Positions 6,754 to 12,672 of a DNA stretch of 14,532 nt are shown here, piece by piece. The stretch comes from CAZHGD01 sp964531735. GTDB taxonomy: Bacteria; Armatimonadota; UBA10988. The notes beneath the pieces are model-generated. The model saw only the letters and a list, made by a program, of their open reading frames with translations. It ran no database searches and had not been told where the DNA came from. The DNA is taken from NCBI GenBank assembly GCA_964531735.1, contig CAZHGD010000191.1, forward strand, positions 1-14,532, written 5' to 3'. Position 1 is the stretch's first letter. The number at the start of each line of letters is the position of its first letter. The translations under genes and the position numbers were made by a program.

Positions 6754-8835
6754 ATGAGACCGCACGGCTGGCTACTGCTGCTCCTGGTCGCGGCGCCGTG
6801 GGCCGCTCGCGCCGCGCTGCCCACCTACCAGGTGCCGCCGGTGACCGGCGGCCTGAGCGCCGACGGGTCGGCCGACTGGGCCGACCAGGGCTTCCGCGTG
6901 GACCAGTTGGCGGCCGACCCCACGGCCGCCGACGGTCGCAGCCCGCGCCTGCGGCTGGGCTGGGACGCTCAAGGCCTGTGGGTGCTGGTGGTGGCGCCCG
7001 ATGCTACGCCGGTCGAGGCGGGTCCGCACGAGGCGCTCTGGACCGCTGACTGCGTCGAGCTGTTCCTCAACGCCGGACCCGGCAGCGGCGAGCAGTTCCA
7101 GGCGGTCATCGCGCCTGGCCGCGACCCGCGGCAGCCGGGCCTGCGTCAGGCCGTCGTCGACCAGCGCCGCAGCGCCGGCCGAGCGCTGGAGGTCAAGGTC
7201 AGCCGGCAGATCATGCCGGACGGCTATCGGCTGAACGTGCTGTTGCCCTGGGCGAACCTGGGCCTCAAGCCCCGCGTCGGCCTGGAGGTCGGTTTCCAGG
7301 CGATGGTGCGCGACCGCGATACGAGCGGCGGGACCGTGACCCGCCACTGGTACCCGCAGCTCGGCACGCACCAGGACACCGGGCGGTCGCACCGGCTGCG
7401 ACTGGCCACCGCGCCCAGCGCGCCGGTGCGCCTGGCGGCCAAGGCGCAAGTGGAGCACTGCCGCCGGCTGGCCGTGCAGGTGGTGGCCGTACCCGAGCTG
7501 GCCGGCCGGACGGTGGTCGCCCGCGACGGCCGCCGCCAGTCAGGCTCATCGGACCTCCAGTTGGGCACTGGTCAAGCCACCGCCACAGTGCGTCTGCCGC
7601 TGCCGCCGGTGGGGCGCCCGGCGCAGGCGATGGTCGTGGTGGCTGGTGACGAATCGCCCGCGCCGGTGCTCGTGCCCGACGTGGACGCCCTCCGCCGCAG
7701 CACGTTCGAGCAGGCCGAGTTGCGCTTCCGTCGCTTCGTGTTCACCGGTACCAGCTTCCCACCGGTGGACTTCGCGCAGCCCAACCTGATCGAGGACGTG
7801 GCCGGGCCATACACCATCCACGCGCGCTACTACGCCGCCGACTACCAGTTGGTGACCAAGGCCGAGCGGCCCGGCCGCTACGGCGCGGTGGTGTCGGTGA
7901 CCACCGCGACCGGCTGGCGGCTGACCCGGCGGTTCACGCTCTACCGGCAACCCGAACCGGTGAACTGGTGGCGCGAGCGGCTGACGGCCAGTCTGACCTT
8001 GCCAGCCGGCCTGGGCATTGCGCCGGAGGTGTTGCGCGAGCAGTCGGCCACCGTGGGCGACACGCTCAAGTGGCTGCTGGCCGATGGCTGTGAGCGCGAG
8101 CCCGACGTGGCCGCCTTGCTGGCGGGACTGTCCGAGGCACCGGTGGGTCACGGCTTCGCGCGCGTCGGCAGCGCCGATGCCCGCTGGTGGTACGGCCTGC
8201 AGCAGAAGCTCGGCGAGTTGGCGCCGTACCGCCACATTGTCAACCTGCCCCAGGCGTACGCCGCCGACTCCGGGCGGCGGTGGCCGCTGGTGGTCTTCCT
8301 GCACGGCTCGGGTGAGCGCGGCGACGATCTCGACCGGGTGAAGGTCCACGGTCCGCCGAAGCTGGCCGCCGCCGGGCGCGACTTCCCGTTCGTGCTCCTC
8401 TCACCGCAGTGCCCGTCAGGCACCTGGTGGTCACCATGGCTGGTGCGTGACCTGATCGAGGAGGCGTGCGCCCGCTACCGCATCGACCGCGACCGGATCT
8501 ACCTGACCGGCCTGTCGATGGGCGGCTTCGGCACCTGGGAGACGGCGTTCGAGTTCCCCAACCTGCTCGCCGCCGTCGTGCCGGTCTGCGGCGGTGGCAC
8601 GCCCGAGGCGGCGGCGCGGATTCGCCATCTGCCCGTCTGGGTGTTCCACGGCGCCAAGGACGAGGCCGTGCCGCTCCGGTTCTCCGAAGACCTGGTGGCG
8701 GCTCTGCGCCAGGCCGGCAGCGCGGTCAAGTTCACCGTCTACCCCGACGCCGGGCACGACTGCTGGACGGCGACCTACGCCAACGACGAGCTCTACCGCT
8801 GGCTGCTGGCGCAACGGCGCGGCGACCGCCGGTAG
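6754..8835 (+). CDS. Secreted DOMON/CBM9-like plus alpha/beta-hydrolase esterase
   Basis: A 693-residue protein with a signal peptide (1-20, RPHGWLLLLLVAAPWAARA). Residues 30-218 resemble the CBM9/DOMON sugar-binding sandwich (DGSADWAD, WTADCVELFLNAGP, GYRLNVLLPWANLGL). Residues 310-400 form a beta domain with VEDVxGPYT-like sequence (NLIEDVAGPYTIHARYYAADY, GRYGAVVSVTT). Residues 490-693 are an alpha/beta hydrolase of the PHB-depolymerase/feruloyl-esterase-like group: oxyanion HGSG at 517-520, nucleophile S588 in GLSMGG, D636 in GAKDEAVP and H668 in AGHDCW, so the triad is complete. It probably removes acyl or aryl esters from plant or microbial polysaccharides outside the cell. I start at the ATG at 6754 (GGGAG 7 nt upstream) rather than the earlier in-frame GTG at 6640, which lacks a signal peptide. 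First gene of the cluster; the next begins 27 nt later. Confidence 0.85.
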   Translation: MRPHGWLLLLLVAAPWAARAALPTYQVPPVTGGLSADGSADWADQGFRVDQLAADPTAADGRSPRLRLGWDAQGLWVLVVAPDATPVEAGPHEALWTADCVELFLNAGPGSGEQFQAVIAPGRDPRQPGLRQAVVDQRRSAGRALEVKVSRQIMPDGYRLNVLLPWANLGLKPRVGLEVGFQAMVRDRDTSGGTVTRHWYPQLGTHQDTGRSHRLRLATAPSAPVRLAAKAQVEHCRRLAVQVVAVPELAGRTVVARDGRRQSGSSDLQLGTGQATATVRLPLPPVGRPAQAMVVVAGDESPAPVLVPDVDALRRSTFEQAELRFRRFVFTGTSFPPVDFAQPNLIEDVAGPYTIHARYYAADYQLVTKAERPGRYGAVVSVTTATGWRLTRRFTLYRQPEPVNWWRERLTASLTLPAGLGIAPEVLREQSATVGDTLKWLLADGCEREPDVAALLAGLSEAPVGHGFARVGSADARWWYGLQQKLGELAPYRHIVNLPQAYAADSGRRWPLVVFLHGSGERGDDLDRVKVHGPPKLAAAGRDFPFVLLSPQCPSGTWWSPWLVRDLIEEACARYRIDRDRIYLTGLSMGGFGTWETAFEFPNLLAAVVPVCGGGTPEAAARIRHLPVWVFHGAKDEAVPLRFSEDLVAALRQAGSAVKFTVYPDAGHDCWTATYANDELYRWLLAQRRGDRR

Positions 8836-8862
8836 GACACCAGAGGAGGTGCGCACACCACT

Positions 8863-9345
8863 ATGGGCACGATCACCTATCTCGCCATGACCTCGCCGGC
8901 CGACCTGGTGGGCAAGGAGGTCACCGACCCGCGCTTCCAGGTGGTCGAGGCGCGCGTGCCGCAGTGGCCGTTCAACCGGTTCCTCTATGTTCTGGTCGGC
9001 CACGACTGGCACTGGCGCGACCGGCTGGTCTGGACCGACCAGCAATGGGCCGAATTCGCCGAGTCACCGGCGCTGCGGACGTTCGTCGCCTGGTACGACG
9101 GCTCGCCGGCCGGCTACTTCGAGCTGCGGTGCGGCCAGAGCGAGGTGGAGATCGCCAGCTTCGGGCTGGCGCCGAAGTTCATCGGGCGTGGCCTGGGCGG
9201 CCCGCTGCTGACCATCGCCTGCCGCGAAGCCTGGCGTCTGGCACCGGAGCGCGTCTGTCTGAACACCTGCACCCTCGATCATCCCGCGGCCTTGCCCAAC
9301 TACCTGGCCCGCGGGTTCCGTGTGGTGCGGACCGAGACGCACTGA
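8863..9345 (+). CDS. GNAT family N-acetyltransferase
   Basis: A 160-residue cytoplasmic acetyl-CoA-dependent acetyltransferase. Motif A is visible as ASFGLAPKFIGRGLGGPLL at 98-116 (pyrophosphate-binding GRGLGG). The C-terminal motif B region, LNTCTLDHPAALPNYLARGF at 133-152, matches the DhPaALpnY-x-rxGF pattern seen in one GNAT subgroup. A strong GAGGAGGT lies at 8843-8850, 12 nt before the ATG and 27 nt after the hydrolase stop, which implies co-transcription. The acceptor is unknown. The last 89 bp of the gene, from codon 133 through the stop, are repeated at 10802-10890, so the present 3' end may have been supplied by an insertion that restored the reading frame. Confidence 0.88.
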   Translation: MGTITYLAMTSPADLVGKEVTDPRFQVVEARVPQWPFNRFLYVLVGHDWHWRDRLVWTDQQWAEFAESPALRTFVAWYDGSPAGYFELRCGQSEVEIASFGLAPKFIGRGLGGPLLTIACREAWRLAPERVCLNTCTLDHPAALPNYLARGFRVVRTETH

Positions 9346-9347
9346 GC
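9259..9347 (+). repeat. 89-bp direct repeat, left copy (in the GNAT gene)
   Basis: This segment covers the last 28 codons, the stop codon and two further bases of the GNAT gene. It matches 10802-10890 at 87 of 89 positions, with an offset of 1543 bp. The differences are adjacent: CC at 9284-9285 here against TT at 10827-10828. Identity stops sharply at both ends (T9258/C10801 and C9348/G10891). Confidence 0.95.
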
Positions 9348-9369
9348 CGCATGGACATCGCGCGACAGT

Positions 9370-9417
9370 CCGGTGCTTCCGGCTCCGACCCAACGGAACT
9401 GGGCGGAGGAAGTCCGG
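9370..9417 (+). other. Imperfect 48-nt hairpin at the left end of the island
   Basis: CCGG, CTTC, CTCCG and CCC on the left pair in order with GGG, CGGAG, GAAG and CCGG on the right, 16 base pairs with small bulges around a 9-nt loop (9392-9400). It lies between the GNAT stop and the first island gene. It could act as a leader structure, an attenuator or a recombination site. Folding was done by hand. Confidence 0.4.
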
Positions 9418-9472
9418 CTGCGGGGGCGAACTGCCAGAGCGGCAAGATCGTGCAGTGGTGGAGCGAAGCCAG

Positions 9473-9946
9473 ATGGCGGTGCCAAGTCTGACCGCGCGTC
9501 AGGTGGACGAGTTGCTGTCAACAAACAGCCTGTCGGCCGTTGGTCGGTACGCGTGGTCAGTTGGCAGCAACAGAGCGTGGGCGCGGCTGGAGATACCGCT
9601 CAAGCCAGCTGAGGCCGAACTTCGACTCGTACTGACGGTCAACTTGGAGGAGCCTAGCAAGCGCAGTTTCTCGTTGCTGTACCGAGGCGAGTATCGCATC
9701 CGCGCCCTTGACGTTGACGGGAGCCATCAGAACAAACACACTGACCGTGCAAGATGGGTAGGCCAGACCCACAAGCACCGCTGGACAGACCGCTGCCGTG
9801 ATCGGTATGCCTACACGCCAATTGACATCCTGGCGAGTGATGTCGAGGACCAGTTGGCGGAGTTCTGTGCGGAATGTGGCGTATCATATGGAGCCAGCAT
9901 CGACGCTGTGCCAGCCGGACAGGGCGAGTTGTTCGATGAAGTGTGA
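9473..9946 (+). CDS. DUF6978-like protein, first gene of island module
   Basis: A 157-residue protein without signal peptide or membrane segment. Residues 35-80 look beta-rich (LRLVLTVNLEE, RSFSLLYRGEYRIRALDV). A histidine-rich stretch follows: H85, H89, H100 and H102 in DGSHQNKH and THKHRWTD, and then C132-x2-C135. The H-KH-W pattern and the partner gene recall the DUF6978 family, a call made from memory and not verified. The histidines and cysteines could bind a metal, but no reaction can be stated. The ATG at 9473 has GGAG at 9460-9463 nine nt upstream; the open frame extends further 5' but lacks a better start. It overlaps the next gene by 11 nt, so the two are probably translationally coupled. 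Lower GC than its surroundings supports transfer. Confidence 0.65.
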   Translation: MAVPSLTARQVDELLSTNSLSAVGRYAWSVGSNRAWARLEIPLKPAEAELRLVLTVNLEEPSKRSFSLLYRGEYRIRALDVDGSHQNKHTDRARWVGQTHKHRWTDRCRDRYAYTPIDILASDVEDQLAEFCAECGVSYGASIDAVPAGQGELFDEV

Positions 9947-10697
9947 CCAAGCCGTTGCAGCATACATAGAACACCTGCGCCAGGGCTTCGCCTGTGTCCC
10001 GGCCTCACACGGGCGGATGCGCGTAATCACGCCGTACCTGTATCCCGACCACGACCTCATAGAGTTGTTCGTCCGCGAGCGTGGTAGCCAAGTGGTGGTA
10101 AGCGACCTGGGTGAGACGCTGCGTCGGCTCGAGGGATGTGGCATGTCCGTCCTCGACAGCCCACCGCGGCTGTTCCAGGTCCGGTCGCTGCTGGACGGGC
10201 TCGGCCTCGATCTGCAGCGCGGCATCATCGCCAAGAGTGGCGAGCATGTTGACGTCGGCAGTCTGATGTTTGATGTGCTGGCCGGCTGCAAGGCAGTGGC
10301 CGACCTGATCTACACCAGCAGGGCATTCGCGGCCGCCAACTTCGTCGACGAAGTGGCCTCCTTCTTTGGCGAGCGCGCCCTCCGCTGTGAGCGCAAAGTC
10401 CACTTGGCGGGCATCAGTGGTTCGCGCTACACCGCCGACCTGAGGGTAACAGGCGCAAGCCAGTCGGCGACCATTGCCGCAGTGTCGCCCACTCGCCCGG
10501 GTGGCGTCCGCCAGCGCGTCAACAACGTGTTCAGGATGTGGTCTGACATTGAGTCGGTTCCATGGCCGGTCAGTCTTGTCAACGACGAGATACTGGTTGT
10601 GCCACCATCAGAGCTTGAGCTGCTCAGCCGCGTGTCGGAGATTCGGTACTGGCGTGACCGCGAGCGCCTTGTCGAGCAACTTCGGGCTGCCGCCTGA
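9936..10697 (+). CDS. DUF1828/DUF1829-like protein, second gene of island module
   Basis: A 253-residue soluble protein. The N-terminal part, about 18-118, resembles DUF1828: RMRVITPYLYPDHDLIELFV at 27-46, then QVVVSDLGETLRRLEGCGM at 52-70 and a helical segment reaching the FDVLAGCKAVADLIY region. The C-terminal part, about 130-245, resembles DUF1829: FVDEVASFFGERALRCERKV, SGSRYTADLRVTG and a basic RPGGVRQRVNNVF stretch. Proteins of this type occur in phage-like and accessory regions, and their activity is unknown to me. The start ATG lies inside the last codons of the preceding gene (11-nt overlap) with only a weak GGCGAG upstream, as expected for coupled translation. The domain names are recalled from pattern and not searched. 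A longer start at GTG 9798 is unlikely because it would overlap the preceding gene extensively. Confidence 0.7.
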   Translation: MKCDQAVAAYIEHLRQGFACVPASHGRMRVITPYLYPDHDLIELFVRERGSQVVVSDLGETLRRLEGCGMSVLDSPPRLFQVRSLLDGLGLDLQRGIIAKSGEHVDVGSLMFDVLAGCKAVADLIYTSRAFAAANFVDEVASFFGERALRCERKVHLAGISGSRYTADLRVTGASQSATIAAVSPTRPGGVRQRVNNVFRMWSDIESVPWPVSLVNDEILVVPPSELELLSRVSEIRYWRDRERLVEQLRAAA

Positions 10698-10779
10698 CGG
10701 CGTGCTGGCGCACTGCTGCACCGACCCGCATGGCATCATGCGACTGGCCCTAACGGTTCGCTGCTGACCACGGCACGGC

Positions 10780-10796
10780 GCCGCGACCAGCGCGGC
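10780..10796 (+). other. Short GC hairpin at the right end of the island
   Basis: GCCGCG and CGCGGC enclose an ACCAG loop, six perfect pairs, ending 5 bp before the right 89-bp repeat. Two smaller inverted repeats lie just upstream at 10702-10713 (GTGC/GCAC) and 10728-10741 (GCATG/CATGC). The cluster may terminate the island transcript; there is no U-tract. Chance is not excluded at this GC. Confidence 0.3.
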
Positions 10797-10801
10797 CTGG
10801 C

Positions 10802-10888
10802 CTGAACACCTGCACCCTCGATCATCTTGCGGCCTTGCCCAACTACCTGGCCCGCGGGTTCCGTGTGGTGCGGACCGAGACGCACTGA
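10802..10888 (+). pseudogene. Vestigial GNAT C-terminus left by the insertion
   Basis: This is a 28-codon remnant of the acetyltransferase, reading LNTCTLDHLAALPNYLARGF and on to the same TGA. The open frame upstream runs back only to a TAA at 10751 and has no ATG or GTG, so it is not expressed on its own. The two base changes turn the conserved proline of the DHP motif in the intact copy into leucine, consistent with relaxed selection here. The intact copy at 9259-9345 is therefore the functional end today. Confidence 0.8.
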
Positions 10889-10890
10889 GC
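10802..10890 (+). repeat. 89-bp direct repeat, right copy
   Basis: Second copy of 9259-9347 with two adjacent mismatches. It abuts the leader of the DinB-like gene directly: the ribosome binding site AGAGGAG starts at 10901. The joined order GNAT end, AGAGGAG, DinB is what the uninterrupted cluster would have looked like. Confidence 0.95.
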
Positions 10891-10913
10891 GACACGACGC
10901 AGAGGAGCACCCG

Positions 10914-11390
10914 ATGACCGGACCACACGACGAGCTGCTGCAGACACTGGCCGGCGCGGCCGACGCGCTGGCCCGCCTCGTGGCCACGGCCGAGGCTGCG
11001 GACCTGATGCGCTCGCCGGCGCCGGGCCAGTGGTCCGCCGCCGCGGTGGTGGCGCATCTGGCCGAGACGGAGATCGCGCTGGGCTTCCGCCTGCGGCTGA
11101 TGCTGACCGCCGACCAACCGGCCCTGGCCGCTTTCGACCAGGACGCCTGGGCCACCGTGGGCGACTATGAGCACCGCCCGGTGGTGCGTTCGCTGGCGCT
11201 GTTCCGCCTGCTCCGTGCGGAGAACGTGGCACTGTTCGAGCGGCTGTCGCCCGAGCAGTGGACGCGGGCCGGCGTGCATTCGGAGCGCGGGCCGTTGACC
11301 GTGGCCGATCTGGCCGCGTTCATGGCCTACCACGATGAGCGGCATGTGGCGCAACTGCAGCGGGCGCTGGGCAGCGGGGGCACGGCATGA
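10914..11390 (+). CDS. DinB-like four-helix-bundle protein
   Basis: A 158-residue all-helical cytoplasmic protein of the DinB/YfiT superfamily, a fold used by metal-dependent thiol transferases and many uncharacterised proteins. W40 in PAPGQWSAAAVVAHLAETE marks the usual second helix. H48 in AHLAETE and H140 and H144 in AYHDERHVAQL would be the classic three-histidine metal site, so the site looks intact. AGAGGAG at 10901-10907 lies 6 nt before the ATG, deciding the start. Its stop overlaps the next GNAT start (ATGA), so the pair is translationally coupled. Without the island, it would begin 25 nt after the first GNAT gene. The substrate is unknown; a role in thiol or antibiotic modification is only a family-level possibility. 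Confidence 0.85.
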   Translation: MTGPHDELLQTLAGAADALARLVATAEAADLMRSPAPGQWSAAAVVAHLAETEIALGFRLRLMLTADQPALAAFDQDAWATVGDYEHRPVVRSLALFRLLRAENVALFERLSPEQWTRAGVHSERGPLTVADLAAFMAYHDERHVAQLQRALGSGGTA

Positions 11391-11824
11391 ACGAGACGGC
11401 CGGCACGGTGCAGGTGACCGCCTTCGGCCTGGACGACTACGACGAGGTGGTCGCCTTCTGGCGCGCACAGGAGGGGGTGGGGCTGAACGAGTCCGACGAG
11501 CGCGCGCCGGTGGCGGCCTTCCTGGCGCGCAATCGCGGCCTGAGCCTGGTCCTGCGCGACGCGGGCCGGGTGGTGGGCGCGGTGCTCTGCGGCCACGACG
11601 GGCGCCGCGGCTACTTGCACCACCTGGCCGTGGCGCCGGCTTACCGCGGGCGCGGCTTGGGCCGGCTGATGGTCGAGCGTTGCCTGGGCGCACTGGCCCA
11701 GGCCGGCATCGCCAAGTGCAACGTCTTCCTGTTTGCCGATAACCAGGCCGGCGCTCAGTTCTGGGCCGCAGTCGGCTTCGCGGCGCGCGCGGACTTGGTG
11801 GTCCGGCAGCGGGCAACCGTCTGA
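11387..11824 (+). CDS. GNAT family acetyltransferase, YpeA-like
   Basis: A 145-residue acetyl-CoA-dependent N-acetyltransferase. The C-terminal half carries the full signature: YLHHLAVAPAYRGRGLGRLM at 76-95, with RGRGLGR binding the CoA pyrophosphate, then KCNVFLFADNQAGAQFWAAVGF at 110-131, where the N-x-(8-10)-GF pattern is typical of the RimI/YpeA type. The acceptor may be an amino group of a small molecule or protein, not predictable here. The ATG overlaps the DinB stop by 4 nt (ATGA), so it is translated with that gene. It is the last gene of the cluster. It is not the source of the 89-bp repeat; only the first GNAT matches. Confidence 0.88.
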   Translation: MNETAGTVQVTAFGLDDYDEVVAFWRAQEGVGLNESDERAPVAAFLARNRGLSLVLRDAGRVVGAVLCGHDGRRGYLHHLAVAPAYRGRGLGRLMVERCLGALAQAGIAKCNVFLFADNQAGAQFWAAVGFAARADLVVRQRATV

Positions 11825-11852
11825 ACTGGGGGCGCGACGGCTGGGTCCGCTC

Positions 11853-11881
11853 TTGAGATAGCCTGCCAGGTGTGGTAGCAA
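11853..11881 (+). promoter_or_regulatory. Promoter candidate for the pilin-like gene
   Basis: TTGAGA at 11853-11858 matches TTGACA at five of six positions, and TAGCAA at 11876-11881 matches TATAAT at three of six, with a 17-bp spacer. It lies 29 nt after the second GNAT stop and 86 nt before the GTG start at 11967. Confidence 0.3.
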
Positions 11882-11966
11882 GTCGCTTCTGGGTTGAACC
11901 GGTTGCCGCACACGCAACCAAGCATCGTGCGCAGGTGCTGGTGATTGCGGCGGCGAGGAGTCATCT

Positions 11967-12575
11967 GTGCTACGTCGTACACGCCGTGCGTTCACTCTGA
12001 TCGAGTTGTTGGTGGTGATCGCGATCATCGCCATCTTGGCGGCCATTCTGTTTCCCGTGTTCGCCAAGGCCCGCGAGAAGGCGCGCCAGTCGAGTTGCCA
12101 GAGCAACCTGAAGCAACTCGGGCTGGCGCTGGTGCAGTACGTTCAGGACTACGACCAGCGCTATCCGTACGCTTACTGGACCCAGGCCACGGGCTGGCAG
12201 CCGCCGGGTCTGTACTGGGCGCAACTGACGCCCTACATCAAGAACACGCAGGTCTGGGTCTGCCCGAGCTCGACTCACAAGTCGTGCAGCTACATCTACA
12301 GCGGGTACCTGGCCAACGGCAGCAGCGGGCGCGCCGAAGCGGAGATCACCTCGACCGCCGAACTGGTGGCGCTGGCCGACAGTTGCTGGGACGCCGTCTG
12401 GACCATCGACGGCTCGACGATGCCGTTGCCCGGCCCGCCGTTCGACAACAGCCCGCGGCGCCTGATTGACCGGCACAACGGCGGCTGCAACTTCGCCTAT
12501 GCCGACGGGCACGTGAAGTGGCAGTCGAATAACAACTTCCGGGCCAGTTGGTGGAACCCGACCTGGACTCCGTAG
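11967..12575 (+). CDS. Type II/IV pilin-like protein with H-X9-DG motif
   Basis: A 202-residue pseudopilin-type protein. Positively charged leader MLRRTRRA, then FTLIELLVVIAIIAILAAIL (9-28), the class III signal processed by a prepilin peptidase, with Glu at +5 (E13). Cleavage would follow Ala8, whereas Gly is usual at that position. The N-terminal helix continues into KAREKARQSSCQSNLKQLGLAL, then a globular domain with DYDQRYPY (61-68). H170 and DG at 180-181 form H-X9-DG, found in the DUF1559-like pilins of Planctomycetes and Armatimonadota. Likely role: a minor pilin or secretion pseudopilin anchored in the inner membrane. The start is GTG with GAGGAG at 11955-11960, six nt upstream. No pilus assembly gene is nearby, so it works with a system encoded elsewhere. 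Confidence 0.9.
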   Translation: MLRRTRRAFTLIELLVVIAIIAILAAILFPVFAKAREKARQSSCQSNLKQLGLALVQYVQDYDQRYPYAYWTQATGWQPPGLYWAQLTPYIKNTQVWVCPSSTHKSCSYIYSGYLANGSSGRAEAEITSTAELVALADSCWDAVWTIDGSTMPLPGPPFDNSPRRLIDRHNGGCNFAYADGHVKWQSNNNFRASWWNPTWTP

Positions 12576-12595
12576 TCTGACGTCTGGCGGATCTG

Positions 12596-12625
12596 TTGGC
12601 GGCGGTGACACGCCACGGCCGCCAA
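12596..12625 (+). terminator. Stem-loop after the pilin-like gene
   Basis: TTGGCGGC (12596-12603) pairs fully with GCCGCCAA (12618-12625). Inside, after a G-G mismatch, GTG pairs with CAC around the loop ACACGC. It begins 20 nt after the stop codon. No U-tract follows, so it is a terminator-like structure rather than a clear intrinsic terminator. Confidence 0.4.
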
Positions 12626-12672
12626 CCAGGCTGGCCGGCGTGGCGTCGGGGCGAGGGTGCCGGGAGCGGGCG

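Larger units (their letters stand above)
9348..10801 (+). mobile_element. Putative small cargo island inserted at the 3' end of a GNAT gene
   Basis: The segment between the 89-bp repeats carries two overlapping genes unrelated to the cluster around them. Its GC is visibly lower: hand counts of single 60-base lines give 57% (9721-9780) and 55% (9841-9900) against 72% (8521-8580) nearby, and codons such as ATA, AGA, ACA and GTA are common. Removing the island plus one repeat leaves GNAT, DinB and GNAT in a tight cluster. The long repeats that regenerate a gene end recall the attachment sites of integrating islands rather than the short target duplications of transposons. No integrase or transposase lies inside, so it would be non-autonomous or a remnant. 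A recombination event without a mobile element is the alternative. Confidence 0.55.

Noticed and set aside
9360..9440. GGAGGAAGTCCGG segment resembling a conserved part of RNase P RNA
   Set aside because: Only about 13 nt resemble the consensus. The intergenic space is 127 nt, far too short for RNase P RNA, and the other conserved regions are missing. The bases are better explained as one arm of a local hairpin.
9798..9935. N-terminal extension of the DUF1828-like gene from the GTG at 9798
   Set aside because: It would overlap the preceding gene by about 150 nt with no ribosome binding site. The ATG at 9936 gives a normal domain start and a typical short coupling overlap.
10745..10800. Possible integron attC site at the right end of the island
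   Set aside because: The CCCTAAC near 10748 fails the RYYYAAC core at its first base, no matching GTTRRRY partner with suitable spacing is seen, and no integron integrase is present.
9259..10890. Insertion sequence with target-site duplication
   Set aside because: An 89-bp direct repeat is far longer than transposon target duplications. There is no transposase and no terminal inverted repeat at the island ends.
10608..11921. 437-codon open frame on the minus strand
   Set aside because: It runs antisense to the DinB and GNAT genes, has low-complexity Arg/Pro/Gly-rich sequence, and arises because stop codons are rare in GC-rich DNA. The plus-strand genes have motifs and ribosome binding sites.
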